A DNA stretch of 64,000 nt from Ctena decussata (Eukaryota; Mollusca; Bivalvia; Lucinida; Lucinidae). Numbering within the stretch: the stretch's first letter is position 1; the number at the start of each line of letters is the position of its first letter. The stretch lies in assembly GCA_963989385.1 (NCBI GenBank), contig OZ022500.1:109099842-109163841 (forward strand), in the 5' to 3' direction. Made by a program: the position numbers and the translations under genes. Below the pieces are notes generated by a model. That model searched no databases, was not told the origin of the DNA, and was given only the letters and a program-made list of their open reading frames with translations. Shown here piece after piece: positions 32,540 to 44,180 of this stretch.

Positions 32540-35250
32540 TTAAAGAAGGAAACAGATTGGGTTAACTACTAAACATGCAGACTGTAGCATTACTTTTATG
32601 TTATATCCAGTACGTTTGTAACGAACGACAATTGTTCTGAACTGATCAGAAAAATCAGAGCAACCTACAATGTTCTTGAATTTATAAACTAAGTCACCAT
32701 AAAATTCTGGTTCCGATATCACAGTATCCGAACGCACTGTACCATCTCTTCCGGTTTTCATAGCGTTGAATCGAGAGTACAGAATTCGCTTATAACCAGT
32801 ACCCGGAAATCATTAGATTTTTAGTTTTTATCCGGAATCTACTGCGTCGTTTATAGTTATTCAGCTTCGAAAATGTAAAGGGGTAAGTTTAATATAATTT
32901 TCTTTTCGGTCTTTTACTTTACTGCCCTGTACAATGAAAAACTCCTTGCCGTCGCAGATTTTTTTTTTCAGAACAGCTTAATTAAACACGAGATTGTGTC
33001 GTGCAAAACTTAGCTATCATTCTTTTATCAAAACTAATAAACTGTAGATTGATAACGCCTTCCGTTTATTCTAAAGATTTTGTATAAAACATGTAAGAAA
33101 ATGCTCAAAATGGTTTAAGAATCATGCCAAGGGCGATTTGAAAACTGTACCAATTACTACCCACCCATACACGACATTGTACAGGGTAATAAAGTAAAAG
33201 ACCGAAGAGCAAATTATATTAAACTTACCTCTTTACATTTTCGAAGCTGAATAGCTATAAATGACGCAGCAGATTCCGGATAAAATCTCAAAACATACTG
33301 ATTTCCGACTACTGGTTATAAGCGAACGTTTGTACTCTCGATTCAACGCTATGAAAACCGGAAGAGATTGTACATGTAGTTCGGATACTGTGGATATAAC
33401 CTGTTGCAAAAGACTTTCTAATCTGACCTTGATTTTAGAAATCGATTCATACTCCCGGCGATAGAATTTTGAAAAAGCTTTTCGAAGTTTATCATACCGA
33501 TAGCCCTGCTGGAGAAGCTCAGCAGTTAAAATTTTATTACGGGCATTGAAGTCAGTCACATGACTAGACACTCTAGAAAACCGAATAAGTTGAGAAATGT
33601 AAACCCCATAAGAGGTAGAACGGGGAACGTCACCATCCAAAAATGGAAAATTCACTATGTCAAACTCAAAGTCATCGCGTTTATCATAAATTTTGGTTGA
33701 AACGAATCCTTTTGAAATAGATAAATGTAAATTCAAAAATGGGGCTTCAGTATCGGCTGCATTAGCTTTGTTTAACTGCAGCTCAGGCGAATAAATTATA
33801 TTCACCATGCCTTCAGAGTAAGGATTGTCAATATTTAAAAGAGCATCTAGATATCTAGATGTAGAACTAAAAACCTCAATAATTTCAGATTGTTTATCAG
33901 TAGAAAGTGAAGCCATGAACTCTCTTTCATAGCAAAATAAAAACAAATCCGCTACAAGAGGAGCACAATTAGTACCCATTGGAATACTAACAATTTGTCT
34001 GGTTGACTTAGTACCAAATCTTATGTACATATTATCTAAAAGGTATGTTAAGGCTTCACACATATTTTGACAAAACAAAGTTTTTATCGGTTTTGGCGTT
34101 CAGAAGTAAAGAAAGCGTTTCTTTCGTTGCAGGCAAGGAAAGGCGAACCTTTTCTTTGGAACGTCCACTCAGTTAAATTTATAAGTTGTTCCTTGATCAA
34201 ATTGTGTGGCAAAGTAGTATAGAGTGTAGAGAAATCATAAGTTGACAAACTGGTCTCACGGAACCCTCTAATCTTCAATTTATTAATTACCTCACTAGAA
34301 TTTTTAAAAGACCAAAAGAAAGTTTTACCAGACCTTTCATAATTTTTTTTCACTGTACCTAATGACATGATTTTTGACAGCAGTGTGCAGGAAGTTAATA
34401 ATTTAGAAAGTTCAGTAGTAGTACAAGAACTAGAATTGGCAATAAATTGTGCTTTATTGGGTTTTTTTCATGAAGCTTAGGTAACCAAAACATCGTAGGA
34501 AGTTTGTCTTGGCGTTCCTTAACATGAACAGAAAACCGAAGGGGTAAATGACTGCATGTTGCTTAACTACAGAACTCTCTTCTGTAGGTGTCTCTTTGTA
34601 GGCCCTTGTACCGCCAAGCTCCTGGTTTAAAGTCTTAATGTAATATAGTCGTCAAACGACAACAACGTTGTTTGCCGCCTTGTCTGCTGGAACCAAAACA
34701 TAATTTCTATGAAATTCTTGGATACCTCGCTGTAGATCTCGAAAAGTAGATTTAGGTTTAGGGGGTAAAAAGTGAATGTTTTTCGAAAAAAAAATATAAC
34801 TTTGTCTACTATTTTTAAAATGCTTACTTACCATGCCTTTAAGGCGTGGGGCTCAAAATACTCTCGTTTACACCATCGATCACCGAACTCATTTAATGCG
34901 GATGCTATTTCTTCCCTACATTTTTTTAAATCGATGCGGGAAGAAAACCTTTATTTTGGGCCCTTAGAAACTATGTAACAAATTCTTGAATCTGAAATGA
35001 ATTTTTAGATTTCCAGTTATAACATAACCAACTGCCGTATAAATAAATTTTAAATCTACAGTCTCATGACTCAGGGGTGTTAGCATGAATGTTAAGATCT
35101 GAAACAAGTTGATTGAAATTAGATATAGTGTTTCTAATGGGCATATTATATTCATAACAAATTATTGGTGGTTCAGAATTTTGAAAATATGTAGGGATGG
35201 ATGAAGTGACGGATCTATCCTTAAAGATACTAATATAGTATGTAAATCAA
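32540..35250 (-). pseudogene. Penelope-like reverse transcriptase, pseudogene
   Basis: Reading on the minus strand, the N-terminal part (35,250-34,970) holds IPTYFQNSEPP and GYVITGNLKI. Next, 34,970-34,650 holds KCREEIASALNEFGD and YVLVPADKAANNVVVV. MFWLPKLHEKNP lies at 34,459-34,494, immediately before a frame change in an A7 run (T7 on plus, 34,462-34,468). The catalytic core follows: STYDFSTLYTTLPH near 34,220, IPMGTNCAPLVADLF near 33,960 and the motif C box YLDA at 33,842-33,853. That box should read YLDD: the second catalytic Asp is Ala (GCT). The thumb-like region with YDKRDDF and YGVYISQLIRF runs to 33,400, is cut by the insertion, and resumes in frame at 32,719 with EPEFYGDLVYKF. The product could not polymerise. 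Confidence 0.7.
32720..33392. mobile_element. Foldback DNA element, 673 bp, GATAT target duplication
   Basis: The terminal inverted repeats are about 210 bp each: CACAGTATCCGAAC opens at 32,720 and its complement closes at 33,392. Both arms share TCTTCCGGTTTTCATAGCG and the AATGTAAAG block, and reach to about 32,931 and 33,169. It is flanked by GATAT at 32,715-32,719 and 33,393-33,397. Removing the element and one GATAT restores the reading frame of the surrounding reverse transcriptase, which proves the borders. No transposase is present. CAC ends with a 5 bp duplication are known for Transib-class elements, but this is only a hint. A single arm recurs at 62,174-62,384. Confidence 0.85.
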
Positions 35251-35663
35251 TAAATTCGATTTCTTTATTTATTTATAATTTATAAAAGGAACTTTAATGA
35301 ATTTGTTTAAGAATCGATTAATGGTCGAAGAGCATGGTGAGTTTAACATCTAGTCAAGAGCGCAGCATCATATAATGGATGATTTCTATCGTAGAATTTA
35401 TTCGCCTCAGAATCTAGAGCATGTAATACATAAATAGGTAGGGAACTTAAAAAGACAGCGTTTTCCTTTAAATTTTTCGATGAATTCTTAAGAAAAATAG
35501 TTGTTCTTTTTACAAAACGCCTTTTTCGTAAATTATTTGTCTCAAACCATGAGACCTAGATTTACGTTTCCGAAATTCCAAAAGGGAAAATACATCGACA
35601 TCAGGCAAGTTTCAAATATTGCCCTCAAGATAGATATTATCATAAAATCCCAATGGATATTAA

Positions 35664-35849
35664 CCCTTTAAGGCTGGTATGCAAACATTGCAGATCCAGT
35701 TCAGACGCCGCACATCGCGGCGTCTGATCAGGGTCCACACTGTTTGCTTGCAAATAAAAAAAAATGAAAGCGATAACCAGAAACCCCTAAAACTGGAAAT
35801 GAACTCATTCGAACGATAACGGTGGCAAAGTTCAGTAATCAACAAAGGG
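35664..35849. mobile_element. MITE flanked by TTAA (piggyBac-like ends)
   Basis: TTAA at 35,660-35,663 and 35,850-35,853 flank a 186 bp sequence that begins CCCTTT and ends AAAGGG. An inner hairpin CAGACGCCGC ... GCGGCGTCTG is followed by GATCAGGGTCCACACTGTTT. TTAA duplication with CCC ends is typical of piggyBac-type elements. Related pieces occur near 36,325, 44,450-44,545, 55,005-55,105 and 60,674-60,871. Confidence 0.65.
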
Positions 35850-35879
35850 TTAAAAGAATAGAAATCGCTAATTAAAGAG

Positions 35880-36010
35880 AAAACAAAAGAAAATTCCTCC
35901 TTTAAGAGTTGACCACTACGGAGAAAGGAGGCGAAAATGGAAATAGCAGAGTTGCTTCCGCAACAAAAATGTACACTTTTACCTTCAGTGTATTACTGTG
36001 TGCTATACTG
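35880..36010 (+). repeat. Dispersed GGGAGGCAA-type repeat
   Basis: TTTAAGAGTTGACCACTACG and GGCGAAAATGGAAATAGCAG, then AGAGTTGCTTCCGCAAC, match 3,340-3,480 and 48,995-49,095. A TTGCTTCCC-type motif of this family is also seen inverted near 52,300. Confidence 0.5.
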
Positions 36011-38430
36011 CAAGCCAAGCTTACCGAAGAGTTTACTGAGTAGAATCCGTCAGTACAACATGAAAACTGATTAATTGCATGTTAGATTGCAATAGGCATT
36101 TTACGCTGACTAAGAAATGTGGTTGCCTTTTGATTGAACAAACAATATCAAAGCTGTTACTTATTCATTTAGTTTCTGCATAAAATATAAAAGACTTTAT
36201 GAGGTCATGCTCTTGGTTATGACAATGTACTAAAGATATAACGTCTTTCATAATGAACCTGTTATCCAGCTTGAAAACATTTTTGCTCAGGTGTCAATAA
36301 AAAGGGGCTTTGTAAATACTTTTAACCCAGATAAGGCTCCGCAGATTAGGGCTTACACTGTTTGCATTAGGAAAATTTATTTCAAGATGTAGGCAAGTCA
36401 TATGGTTCGTATTAAAAAGTTACAATTTTCTCTGAAATGTATACTGTGTCAGACTCTTGACTCCAACTACTTCAGAATAGAGAGGCAAGTGAGATTTATT
36501 CACGATCATGATAATTATGTGAATTCAATAATTTTTGACTGACATTTGCATTTAATATAAGAATTTCTGAGATTGTCTAACATGCATAAACCTGATTAAA
36601 TCTGATACCCATATAAAACAGGGACATGGACCTGTCCGAAAGAGTCCCCTCCACAAACAGGTATTAGAGTCGAGGCAAAAATGTGCGGATGGCATGTGCA
36701 AACAGCCATAACTCAAACGAGCCACATCATGTAATTTGCACCAATGTTGCATTGGTGACAAATAAATGCTCTGATCAGAGTCTGACCAGAGCCTTTTCTT
36801 GTCACCTCAGCCCGTCTATGGAAGTGTCACAATCCATAGAGCCAGCGGTGAGGTTTCTGATTACCTTGTGTGAATGAGAAGATTATCTGAATATCACATG
36901 ACAAAATTGCCACATTGTTGGAAGTCACATGACACGGCTCAAATATGCTTTTACCATTGAGCAGTTTGATCAGATTTTGCACAAGCAATCCGTGCCACCT
37001 TCGGCAATCTATATGGGTTCTGGATAAGTCTTTGCATTTTTACGTGCTATAAAAAAGAACTTTTCTCGTGACTCGACTCAAAAAAAAAACTTCATTAGCT
37101 GAGCATGTGATTCTCAGTTCGAAATCATGCTTGCTCCAGTACATGGCCTATCATAATAATTGGGACAATCTATTCAATTTACTTCAAAGCAAACTGCTCC
37201 GTTAACCTGCACATTACATAATGCAATCATTATCATTTCAGTTAAGACATGGACTTAACGCAAGACAGTGTGCACTTCGCCTTGACTACATGTCTTGTTT
37301 TGTGGTCTTATGCTGTGGTCTTCACTGCTGTTATTATTCATTCTTGTTAACTTAAAGATGAACATAAGGTTGCTTATTCAATATTTTGCCTTGAATATAG
37401 CGCTTCGCACTGCCACTCAGATTTCCTAAGCCTGAAAAGGCACATGTCTTTAGCATGTCATTTATATCAAAATCGCCCGAACAACAAACATAATTTGTAC
37501 ATTTAACCATGTGCCCTGAAAGCAGTCGGGGTTAGATTTTCAGCAAATAATTGTGTAGAGGATTCACGAAAAGAGCGTCTGAAGAGTTTCGTTGATGTTG
37601 TATGAAGTGGCCACGAGTTAGAGATACTGTTGATCATATTAGTTTTTCTTTGCACTATCCTCGTATTAAACTCAGATTTTGCAACAGAATTGGTGTCGTA
37701 GTGTTTCGCAATGTCGTAGTATATATAATAGGTAAGACAAAAGGCTAATGGGCATCGGTAACACCATCTTTTTTACGATTAGCGTTGGTAAAGCTTTTAT
37801 GAAAGTATGACCATCTTAGACGAAAGCACTTGTTTAGATTTATAAAAAAACATAAACGATAGTGAACTATTTTCAAAGTACGTCCGAGCTGGCTCACTAG
37901 AAAGTACATATCATTCTGTGACAAAGTACGGGGAGGTTTTTCGGCCCCGCACAACATCAACAATCAGATAGCTGTAATTTAGTACCTTCGAATCAGCTTC
38001 ACCTTTTGAGAAAGCTAGAAAAATGCTGTCATAAAATATTCAGCATAATAATTTCTATTTCACTGAGTGAAAGGTTTTATTGAGAATACCGTAGATAAGG
38101 TAAAGATGTACTAGACATTTGAAGATGAACATAAACATTCACACAGCATCAACTGTTGAATGAACTTTGCTTTTCGATGCACTCTGAAATAATACTTTCA
38201 GCGTTTTTTTTTTTTTTTCACATACCAAAATGTTCAATGAAGTGCACGTTGATGCCAGTATATAACCATACTGACAGGTGTGAAAATAATTCTTTTACTG
38301 TTACAAAACTGAATAATGCACCTAAGCATGGATGGAATGGCAAATATTATAGACCCAGAGTCTGAAATGTTTGCTCAGAACTACCTATCCCAGCGCCTAG
38401 AAATTTTACGTCATACGTTTGGATTCAAAA
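36011..38430. other. Long stretch without recognised genes
   Basis: No credible coding sequence. Pieces that may be remnants are GATTAGGGCTTACACTGTTT near 36,340 (TTAA MITE family) and CATGACACGGCTC near 36,930 (end of the 53,021 palindrome family). Confidence 0.45.
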
Positions 38431-38433
38431 TCA

Positions 38434-38668
38434 TTTAGATGTCCTGGGTTCGATACCCGGTCTGGCCACATACTTTCGTTTTTCCTTCTGTTGATTCAAG
38501 AAGGGCAGTTGTCAGTTACTGGCGAATATATGTGCACTTAGTACTGGTTAACCGCTTAGGACGTCTAAGCCTGCGCAGGAATAGTGTGGTTAGGTTAAGG
38601 TTAACTGACTGTCCCGACATGACCATAGCTGTTTACCGTGGATGTAAAACAACAAATCAATCAATCAG
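38434..38668 (+). repeat. tRNA-Met SINE, 5'-truncated copy
   Basis: It starts inside the tRNA-like head at the box B region (TCCTGGGTTCGATACCCGGT), then GGCAGTTGTCAGTTACTGGC, GACATGACCATAGCTGTTTA and a CAATCAATC tail. GGTTAAGGTTAACTGAC shows a small internal duplication relative to 41,037-41,314. Confidence 0.8.
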
Positions 38669-38779
38669 TCATTGTCGGCAGGAATCCCTTTGCACGTCCC
38701 ATTTCATCAACCCAGTTAGTCAGTGTTTCAGTGTCGATTCAGGTTCTGGGGCATTGGGGTCACTTCTTTAAAATTACTG

Positions 38780-39821
38780 ATTTAAAGTAACCTTATTAAA
38801 GATTTACTCCCGTTATAATAATAACAAAAATGATTTGATGAAACATTTCATGAATACCTCCGACATGGTCTAACTATACATTTGAATTAGAGTTTAGATA
38901 ATAATATTTGATAAAAGTGACTTAAACCAAAAATAAGATAAATTTTTATACATTCGCGGACCGCTGTTGAAATCGCATTTTTGGACAAAAATAATTTATT
39001 CATACGTCACAATCACGTGCACGAATAAGAAAAATACCTCTACATGATCACATGACACAATTGGTCAAAATCGATATTCTTACAGGCCGTGAGGAAATAG
39101 GTAATTTGCATTTTAATTTGAAGATTATTTTCATTCCACATTTATCGAATAAACATGCATTCTCTCAAAACTTTTACGGCTAATTATGAGACTATTACAT
39201 ATTGTCTAACGAAATTTTATAAAAATATTTGTTTCTAAAAACATGAAATAAACGAGGGAGACAATCTTTAATATTTCTAAACAATTCTAAAACGAAGACT
39301 GGCTTGTTAAGCGACCTGAATCTTAGCGGAGTTTGGCTTCCTATCGTTTGGATTATATTGGCTTTTAATAAGTCTTGCTGTCTCGGCCATCTCCTTTCTG
39401 ATGCTCTTGTCTGTCTCGTTCTCGAGACAGGGTGGAGGAGGTGGCTTGGCGGGGGACGTCTGCGCTAACGAGTTAATACATAGGTTTTTCTTACCTGATG
39501 ACAACAGCTACAGCGTCTAGCGGAATGCCTCTGTAAGTGTGGCTCGAAAAGGGCTGCTCGTTGCCTTTCGAGACCTATCCTCCACCTTTCTTCTTTCAAA
39601 CGTTTGGGGTTTAGCGACAGTGAAGGAGTTTTAAAAATACAAACCTGAGCGTCTGTCGCAATAAATTTGGTACAGTTACATTTATTTTGACTTAAGATAC
39701 AATAAAAACACGACAGACGCCGCTATTATATGTAACTGCAGAATGTATAAAGTATTCTGTCAGCTCTTAATAATTTATGAATTCCGACAGATAAAATAAC
39801 AGGACCATCATGATATTCGAT
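38780..39821. other. Stretch without recognised features
   Basis: An open frame at 39,307-39,504 (minus) has a PPPPP run and a GTAAGA sequence at its start, but no homologue that I recognise. I do not call it an exon. Confidence 0.4.
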
Positions 39822-39946
39822 GACATTCAGTCAGCTTCCGTGTACTAATTTTCTAATCACGATTGACATTCAGTCAGCTTCAGTGTACTAATTTTCTAAT
39901 CACGATTGACATTCAGTCAGCTTCAGTGTACTAATTTTCTAATCAC
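39822..39946 (+). repeat. Tandem repeat, 43 bp period, 2.9 copies
   Basis: GACATTCAGTCAGCTTC begins at 39,822, 39,865 and 39,908. Copies differ by a single base in the first unit (CCG against CAG). The spacer-free head-to-tail layout rules out CRISPR. Confidence 0.95.
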
Positions 39947-40664
39947 AGAGTTAGCAGCCCCCTCCGCTTGTGATATAATCCTGAAGAATTTGGTAGTTTT
40001 AATAATCAGCTAGATGTCAGTTTTCTGCTGGTCGCTAATCTGTTATATGTAAAACTTAGGATCCTTGAATCAAGAAATGCAGTCAAGTGTCTCAAGTGTC
40101 CTTGATACTGAATGTTACAGCGTGATTTTATTTCTTGTTTATTGTTAGTCTTGCAAATTTATGCAAGTGGCCTTACATACACCCTTCACTGGTGCTCTGT
40201 TGTTGCGCGTGTTTTCTATGAGCATTTATATATCTCTATCATTGATTAGCTGTACTTGTCTCAAGTATGATGGATCTGATGCCAAATCCACTATATATTC
40301 CCACTTCGTGAAGATTATTTTAATAGCCTCCTCTTATCATCACAGCTGACAATTCAATGTTTTGCGATGCACGATGCTGGGAGGTACATGTGTGAGAAAA
40401 AATAAAGATAACAGAAAATATATTTATCTTCTAACGATTGATGCTTAAAAATTCTGTTGATATCAATTTTCTTTACAATTATGTAGTCAGAAACCTAGGA
40501 GCTACAGCTCATTATAAGCCTTTGTTGCATGTTTTATTACTGGGAATGAACAGACCGATTCGGGGGATTCCTCGCTTCGGAGGGAACTTATTCTTGTTTA
40601 CATTATTATACGAAGTGCTTCTGAAAAGTAGTGGCAACTGTCGCAGGCAATTCAAGTAGGCGCT
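39947..40664. other. Stretch without recognised features
   Basis: Nothing recognised. Confidence 0.4.
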
Positions 40665-40667
40665 GTT

Positions 40668-40975
40668 TAATTTATTGTGTTCTTAGTTTAATCCTTCTAT
40701 CATAAAAATAGAAAATAGGTAAAAATAATTGTTAAATGTTTTTTTTATATAATTTGCTTAGTCCGTTGTAACCCGTCTGTTGGTCTAAATTATTTAGTTC
40801 AATAAAGATAGCTGAGTTGCCATCTATTTGGGAAAGAGCTGCTGACTCGGCTTATCACTTGTAATTTATTGTTTGTTGGGATGTCTTTGTCAATCTTTCC
40901 CTTTGATGTTGGGGATAGGGTTTGGGATCTGATTCAGTCAGTTCCTGAAGTGTAGTTACTCTTTAAATTTACAGG
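40668..40975 (+). repeat. R320 repeat, 5'-truncated copy
   Basis: It starts at GGCGCTGTTTAATTTATTG and runs to GTTACTCTTTAAATTTA. Very similar to copies at 164 and 57,702. Confidence 0.8.
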
Positions 40976-41036
40976 GAGCTAGGTCAGGGCTATATGAAAA
41001 ATGTGACAAATTTCAATATGCTACTTCTCCAAATAG

Positions 41037-41314
41037 CTGTCCGGGCCGCGTAGCGCAATCGGTAGGGCACCAGACTCATAAGTCAGAGGTCCTGGTTTCG
41101 ATACCCGGTCTGGCCACATACTTTTGTTTCTCCTTCCGCTGATTCAATAAGGGCAGTTGTCAGTTACTGGCGAAAGTATGTGCACTTAGTACTGTTTAAG
41201 CGTTTAGGAGGTCTAAGCCTGCCCAGGAATAGTGTGGTTAGGTTCACTGACCGTCCCGTCATGACCATAGCTGTTTACCTTGGACGTAAAGCAACAAATC
41301 AATCAATCAATCAA
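41037..41314 (+). mobile_element. tRNA-Met-derived SINE, complete, 11 bp TSD
   Basis: A tRNA-like head (41,043-41,118) has box A TAGCGCAATCGGTAGGGCA, an anticodon-loop region CTCATAA (CAT) and box B GGTTTCGATACC. A SINE body follows (GGCAGTTGTCAGTTACTGGC, GTGTGGTTAGGTT) and then the tail ATAGCTGTTTACC, GTAAAGCAACAAATC and CAATC units. TCTCCAAATAG at 41,026-41,036 and 41,315-41,325 is a perfect target duplication. RNA polymerase III would read it from the internal boxes. The tail matches the LINE at 28.5 kb. Tools may call the head a tRNA-Met gene, but it is SINE-borne. Confidence 0.9.
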
Positions 41315-41329
41315 TCTCCAAATAGATAA

Positions 41330-42045
41330 TATCATCGGCTGAACGAGGGGTTAGTGTATTCTCATTCAACAGATGCAAACCAATTCCCACCTGTATGTTA
41401 CACAGTGCGAAATGACACAAGGAAGACTTCCACCTTGTAACACTAGAGTGCTCACCCAGTGAAAAATAGGCATACGTCTTCTCTGAGATGTTTCGGCCCG
41501 TTTCCTTTGAACATGACTAGAAGTTGTGGAACGTTACGACCACGCTGCTGAGTTTTGCTCTGGAGTCACCAAATCGGGTACCTACCGAGCGCAAACTTTC
41601 AAGAGTCAAATATTTCCTTTTAAACTTGAAAAGACATGCTATATTTGCTAACTCCTCTACTGTTTGCCGAGCATCTTCCTTAACAAGTGTGTTTAAAGTC
41701 GCAACAACTTTTTGGAGATAAAGTTTCCGCTGGTTTGTCCGGACGGGACACATCATTCTGAACAGACTAGCTCATCTCCACAATCAATATAAGGAAAAAT
41801 GTGTTTTAGCGGCGCACTCCATATCCTCACTTTAAATGGGTGAAAAGTGTTTATTTTACCAATAATTGGTTTAGCGTTAATGTTCTGTGAACAACGTCAG
41901 CATTTCTCGTGTGACAACACCCTTTTTGCATTTCCGATTATTTTAAATATGAAAACTTGTGTGTTTTGCATTTTTTGATTAACATTCTCTCAGCCTGACT
42001 TATTCGAGTATAGTGTTACTTCCGAGTTCAGTAAACTTCTAGGGT
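41330..42045. other. Stretch without recognised features
   Basis: Nothing recognised. An open frame over 41,517-41,756 (minus) has no known domain. Confidence 0.4.
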
Positions 42046-42051
42046 ATGAAA

Positions 42052-42125
42052 ATGACCACTTTGAAAATGACCTTGACAACTATAATGACCACTTTGAAAA
42101 TGATCTTGAAAATGATAATGAAAAG
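42052..42125 (+). repeat. Tandem repeat, 33 bp, two units
   Basis: ATGACCACTTTGAAAATGA recurs at 42,052 and 42,085. The unit itself is made of AATGA/TTGAAAATGA subunits. Confidence 0.75.
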
Positions 42126-42389
42126 GACCGCCCTTTATCATACTCCAGGTTCTTCTTATGTGTTCTCGCATATGCGTACATCCGTGTCATCCAGAAGCAT
42201 AGAAAATGCTATCATCATATCGGACAATTGTAAACAAGAAAACACATGATTTGATTTTACATTTTGTTATAACAAAATTGTTCCACATGTTTTAAATGCT
42301 TTTTGGGAGTTTTATTCTAATATTGCCTAGAGAAAATGAGTGCAGCACTGATTCCTGCAAAATAAACTTTGAACAAAGAAAACACTTCT

Positions 42390-42461
42390 CCACCCATTTT
42401 TAGTAAAGTACGTGGATCCGTAGATCCACCCATTTTTAGTAAAGTACGTGGATCCGTAGAT
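42390..42461 (+). repeat. Perfect 36 bp tandem duplication
   Basis: CCACCCATTTTTAGTAAAGT at 42,390 and 42,426. The whole 36 bp unit is repeated without a mismatch, so it is probably young. Confidence 0.9.
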
Positions 42462-43074
42462 CGAAATGTTAATAGTTTATCGTGTAACTTTGTTATATCA
42501 GAAAGATGCAATATTTTTAAAGTAAAACAGATAATTCATATAAAGAAGTGACAGCATTATCGTTATTATAATAAAACCTGTCAGTATTAACCTACTGAGA
42601 GTCTGCCCTATCTAAAAGATACAGAAACTTCTAGCAAGTTCAGTAGGTTACAGAAATCTTTTTTAAAGAGGAAGGCCGCTAACACTATCTTTTTCACGTA
42701 GTTCTACTTTACAGGTCAGTCACCTGTTCCGTTTTGCATAAGAAATCAAGCTATTCTTCCACGTGACTCAATATTGCCTTCAGAATTTAGATTTTAAGCC
42801 AAACGTGCTTTAAGGTAAAATCGTTCCATCATAAAACAATAAGTTCCAAAGTTTTGCCTCTATTTATATGTCTGTCACTGTTCTCACATGTCATCTAGCT
42901 TTTTCTGATAATTTGAAAACTAATAGGTAGAAGAAGCGAAGACAGGTCCATGTTCTGTAACGAATTCCTTAAAATTTTGGTACCTGTATGTTTAAAGATT
43001 CACTAATCACGAGTTATATTCAACATTCTAAGTTGTATTAATTTTTTTCTCGATTTCATTACCAGATCATGTTA
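42462..43074. other. Stretch without recognised features
   Basis: Nothing recognised. Confidence 0.4.
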
Positions 43075-43170
43075 GGATCACTGATGACTGAAGCCTGAGT
43101 AGTCGAAACTTCAAAGCATGGACCATGTTCCACATTTCGAATGTGTTCTCTGCTCTTGAAGGAACTCATT
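43075..43170 (+). repeat. GAGTAGCCGAAACTTCG dispersed repeat
   Basis: GATCACTGATGACTGAAGCC, GAGTAGTCGAAACTTCAAAG and TTTCGAATGTGTTCTCTGC match the copies at 5,024-5,815. Confidence 0.65.
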
Positions 43171-43624
43171 CAGATTTTATTTATCATTCCGTAATATTTT
43201 CAAAATATGAAATTATTGAAAAGAAAACCACTGTTTATACTATTCTTGTATTTTTTTTTTCATTTGTCATTAGATCCATAACTAAAACATTATTTTTGTT
43301 GTTGTTGTTTTCTCTTGACTTGAATAATTTAGATGCATTTGCGCTTCATCAAACTGGTTTTAACTTTCTCCATATTTTATGTGCACGAGTTGTATGCACG
43401 CCGAACAACTCTGCTTATTTAGAACAACGGGGAAGTTGAGTGATTTAAACATGTAAAATTCTTTCTGCGGTGGCTATTTAATTGCACTGACTGTTCTAAG
43501 GTGGAGTTTCAGGTGTGCTTACTTTTTCTTCTGTGCATTTATTCTGTATATTACGTGACATGTCTCAGAGCCTTTTCTGGTATATCGTGGTTTATGTTTG
43601 TATATTTCTGTCTGGCATTGGGCA

Positions 43625-44180
43625 TTTCCAAGTTAATCAGAATCAGAATCGGACACTGTTACTGACAAATTTACCTGTAAATCTGGGGGGTTTCTCAAGC
43701 TGATATACCGATGCTAATTTCGGGGCCGATTTATAGTAAAACTTTGTTTAAATTTAAACAACCAAAAGGCTTTTATGCTACCAAAGGAACTTTGGCTGGC
43801 ATATTGAAATCGCACCGTCTGTCTGACATTCTGTTTGTGCATTACAAAGCGTAAGGTGGCATAACTCTAAAAATGCAGAAGTTTATTTAACCAAACTTCA
43901 CATTTAAGTAAACCATAATTATTAGAAGTTGTGCTGGGCACAAAATGTAGGTTCCCATACCGAGGGTCAAGGTCACAGGTAAAGGTCAAAGGTCAAACCA
44001 TGCATCTGTCATAACTAAAAAGGATATTTAAGGTAAATAAGAAAGAGGTAACGGTTTCCCATAGGGGTAGTGGGGGTTAGAGGCCCACTGTATTGTGGGC
44101 ACAGCTAGCAAACGAAAGGCGGAGTTATCCCAACCGTTCGCTGCCTTATCATTTCGTGATTCGAAAAAGGTACTATGCTG
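43625..44180 (+). repeat. Large inverted repeat, left arm
   Basis: It matches the complement of 45,893-46,363 plus 47,953-48,074. It starts TTTCCAAGTTAATCAGAATC and passes through TCTGGGGGGTTTCTCAAGC, GCACCGTCTGTCTGACATTC, GGGCACAAAATGTAGG and CCACTGTATTGTGGGCACA. In this arm the outer and inner blocks are contiguous, giving the ancestral form of the insertion site in the other arm. Confidence 0.85.

Larger units (their letters stand above)
32260..35620 (-). mobile_element. Penelope-like retroelement, broken, minus strand
   Basis: A reverse transcriptase of the Penelope-like type runs leftward from about 35,620 to 32,540, and possibly to 32,260, through at least five frame changes. The family call rests on the LPKLH motif and on the IPMGTNCAP and YGVYISQLIR blocks, which I recall from bivalve and cnidarian elements of this kind. 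No GIY-YIG endonuclease was recognised. An independent 673 bp element interrupts it at 32,720-33,392. Terminal repeats of the retroelement itself were not found. Confidence 0.6.

Noticed and set aside
32720..32760. Recombination-signal nonamer next to the CACAGTA end
   Set aside because: No ACAAAAACC-like sequence at 12 or 23 bp spacing. Only the heptamer-like end and duplication length are suggestive.
39307..39504. Possible coding exon with a GTAAGA donor and a Pro run
   Set aside because: No recognisable protein family, no partner exon, and the start codon is not ATG.
39822..39946. Regular 43 bp repeats resembling a CRISPR array
   Set aside because: Units are directly adjacent with no unique spacers, in a eukaryotic setting. 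A plain tandem repeat.
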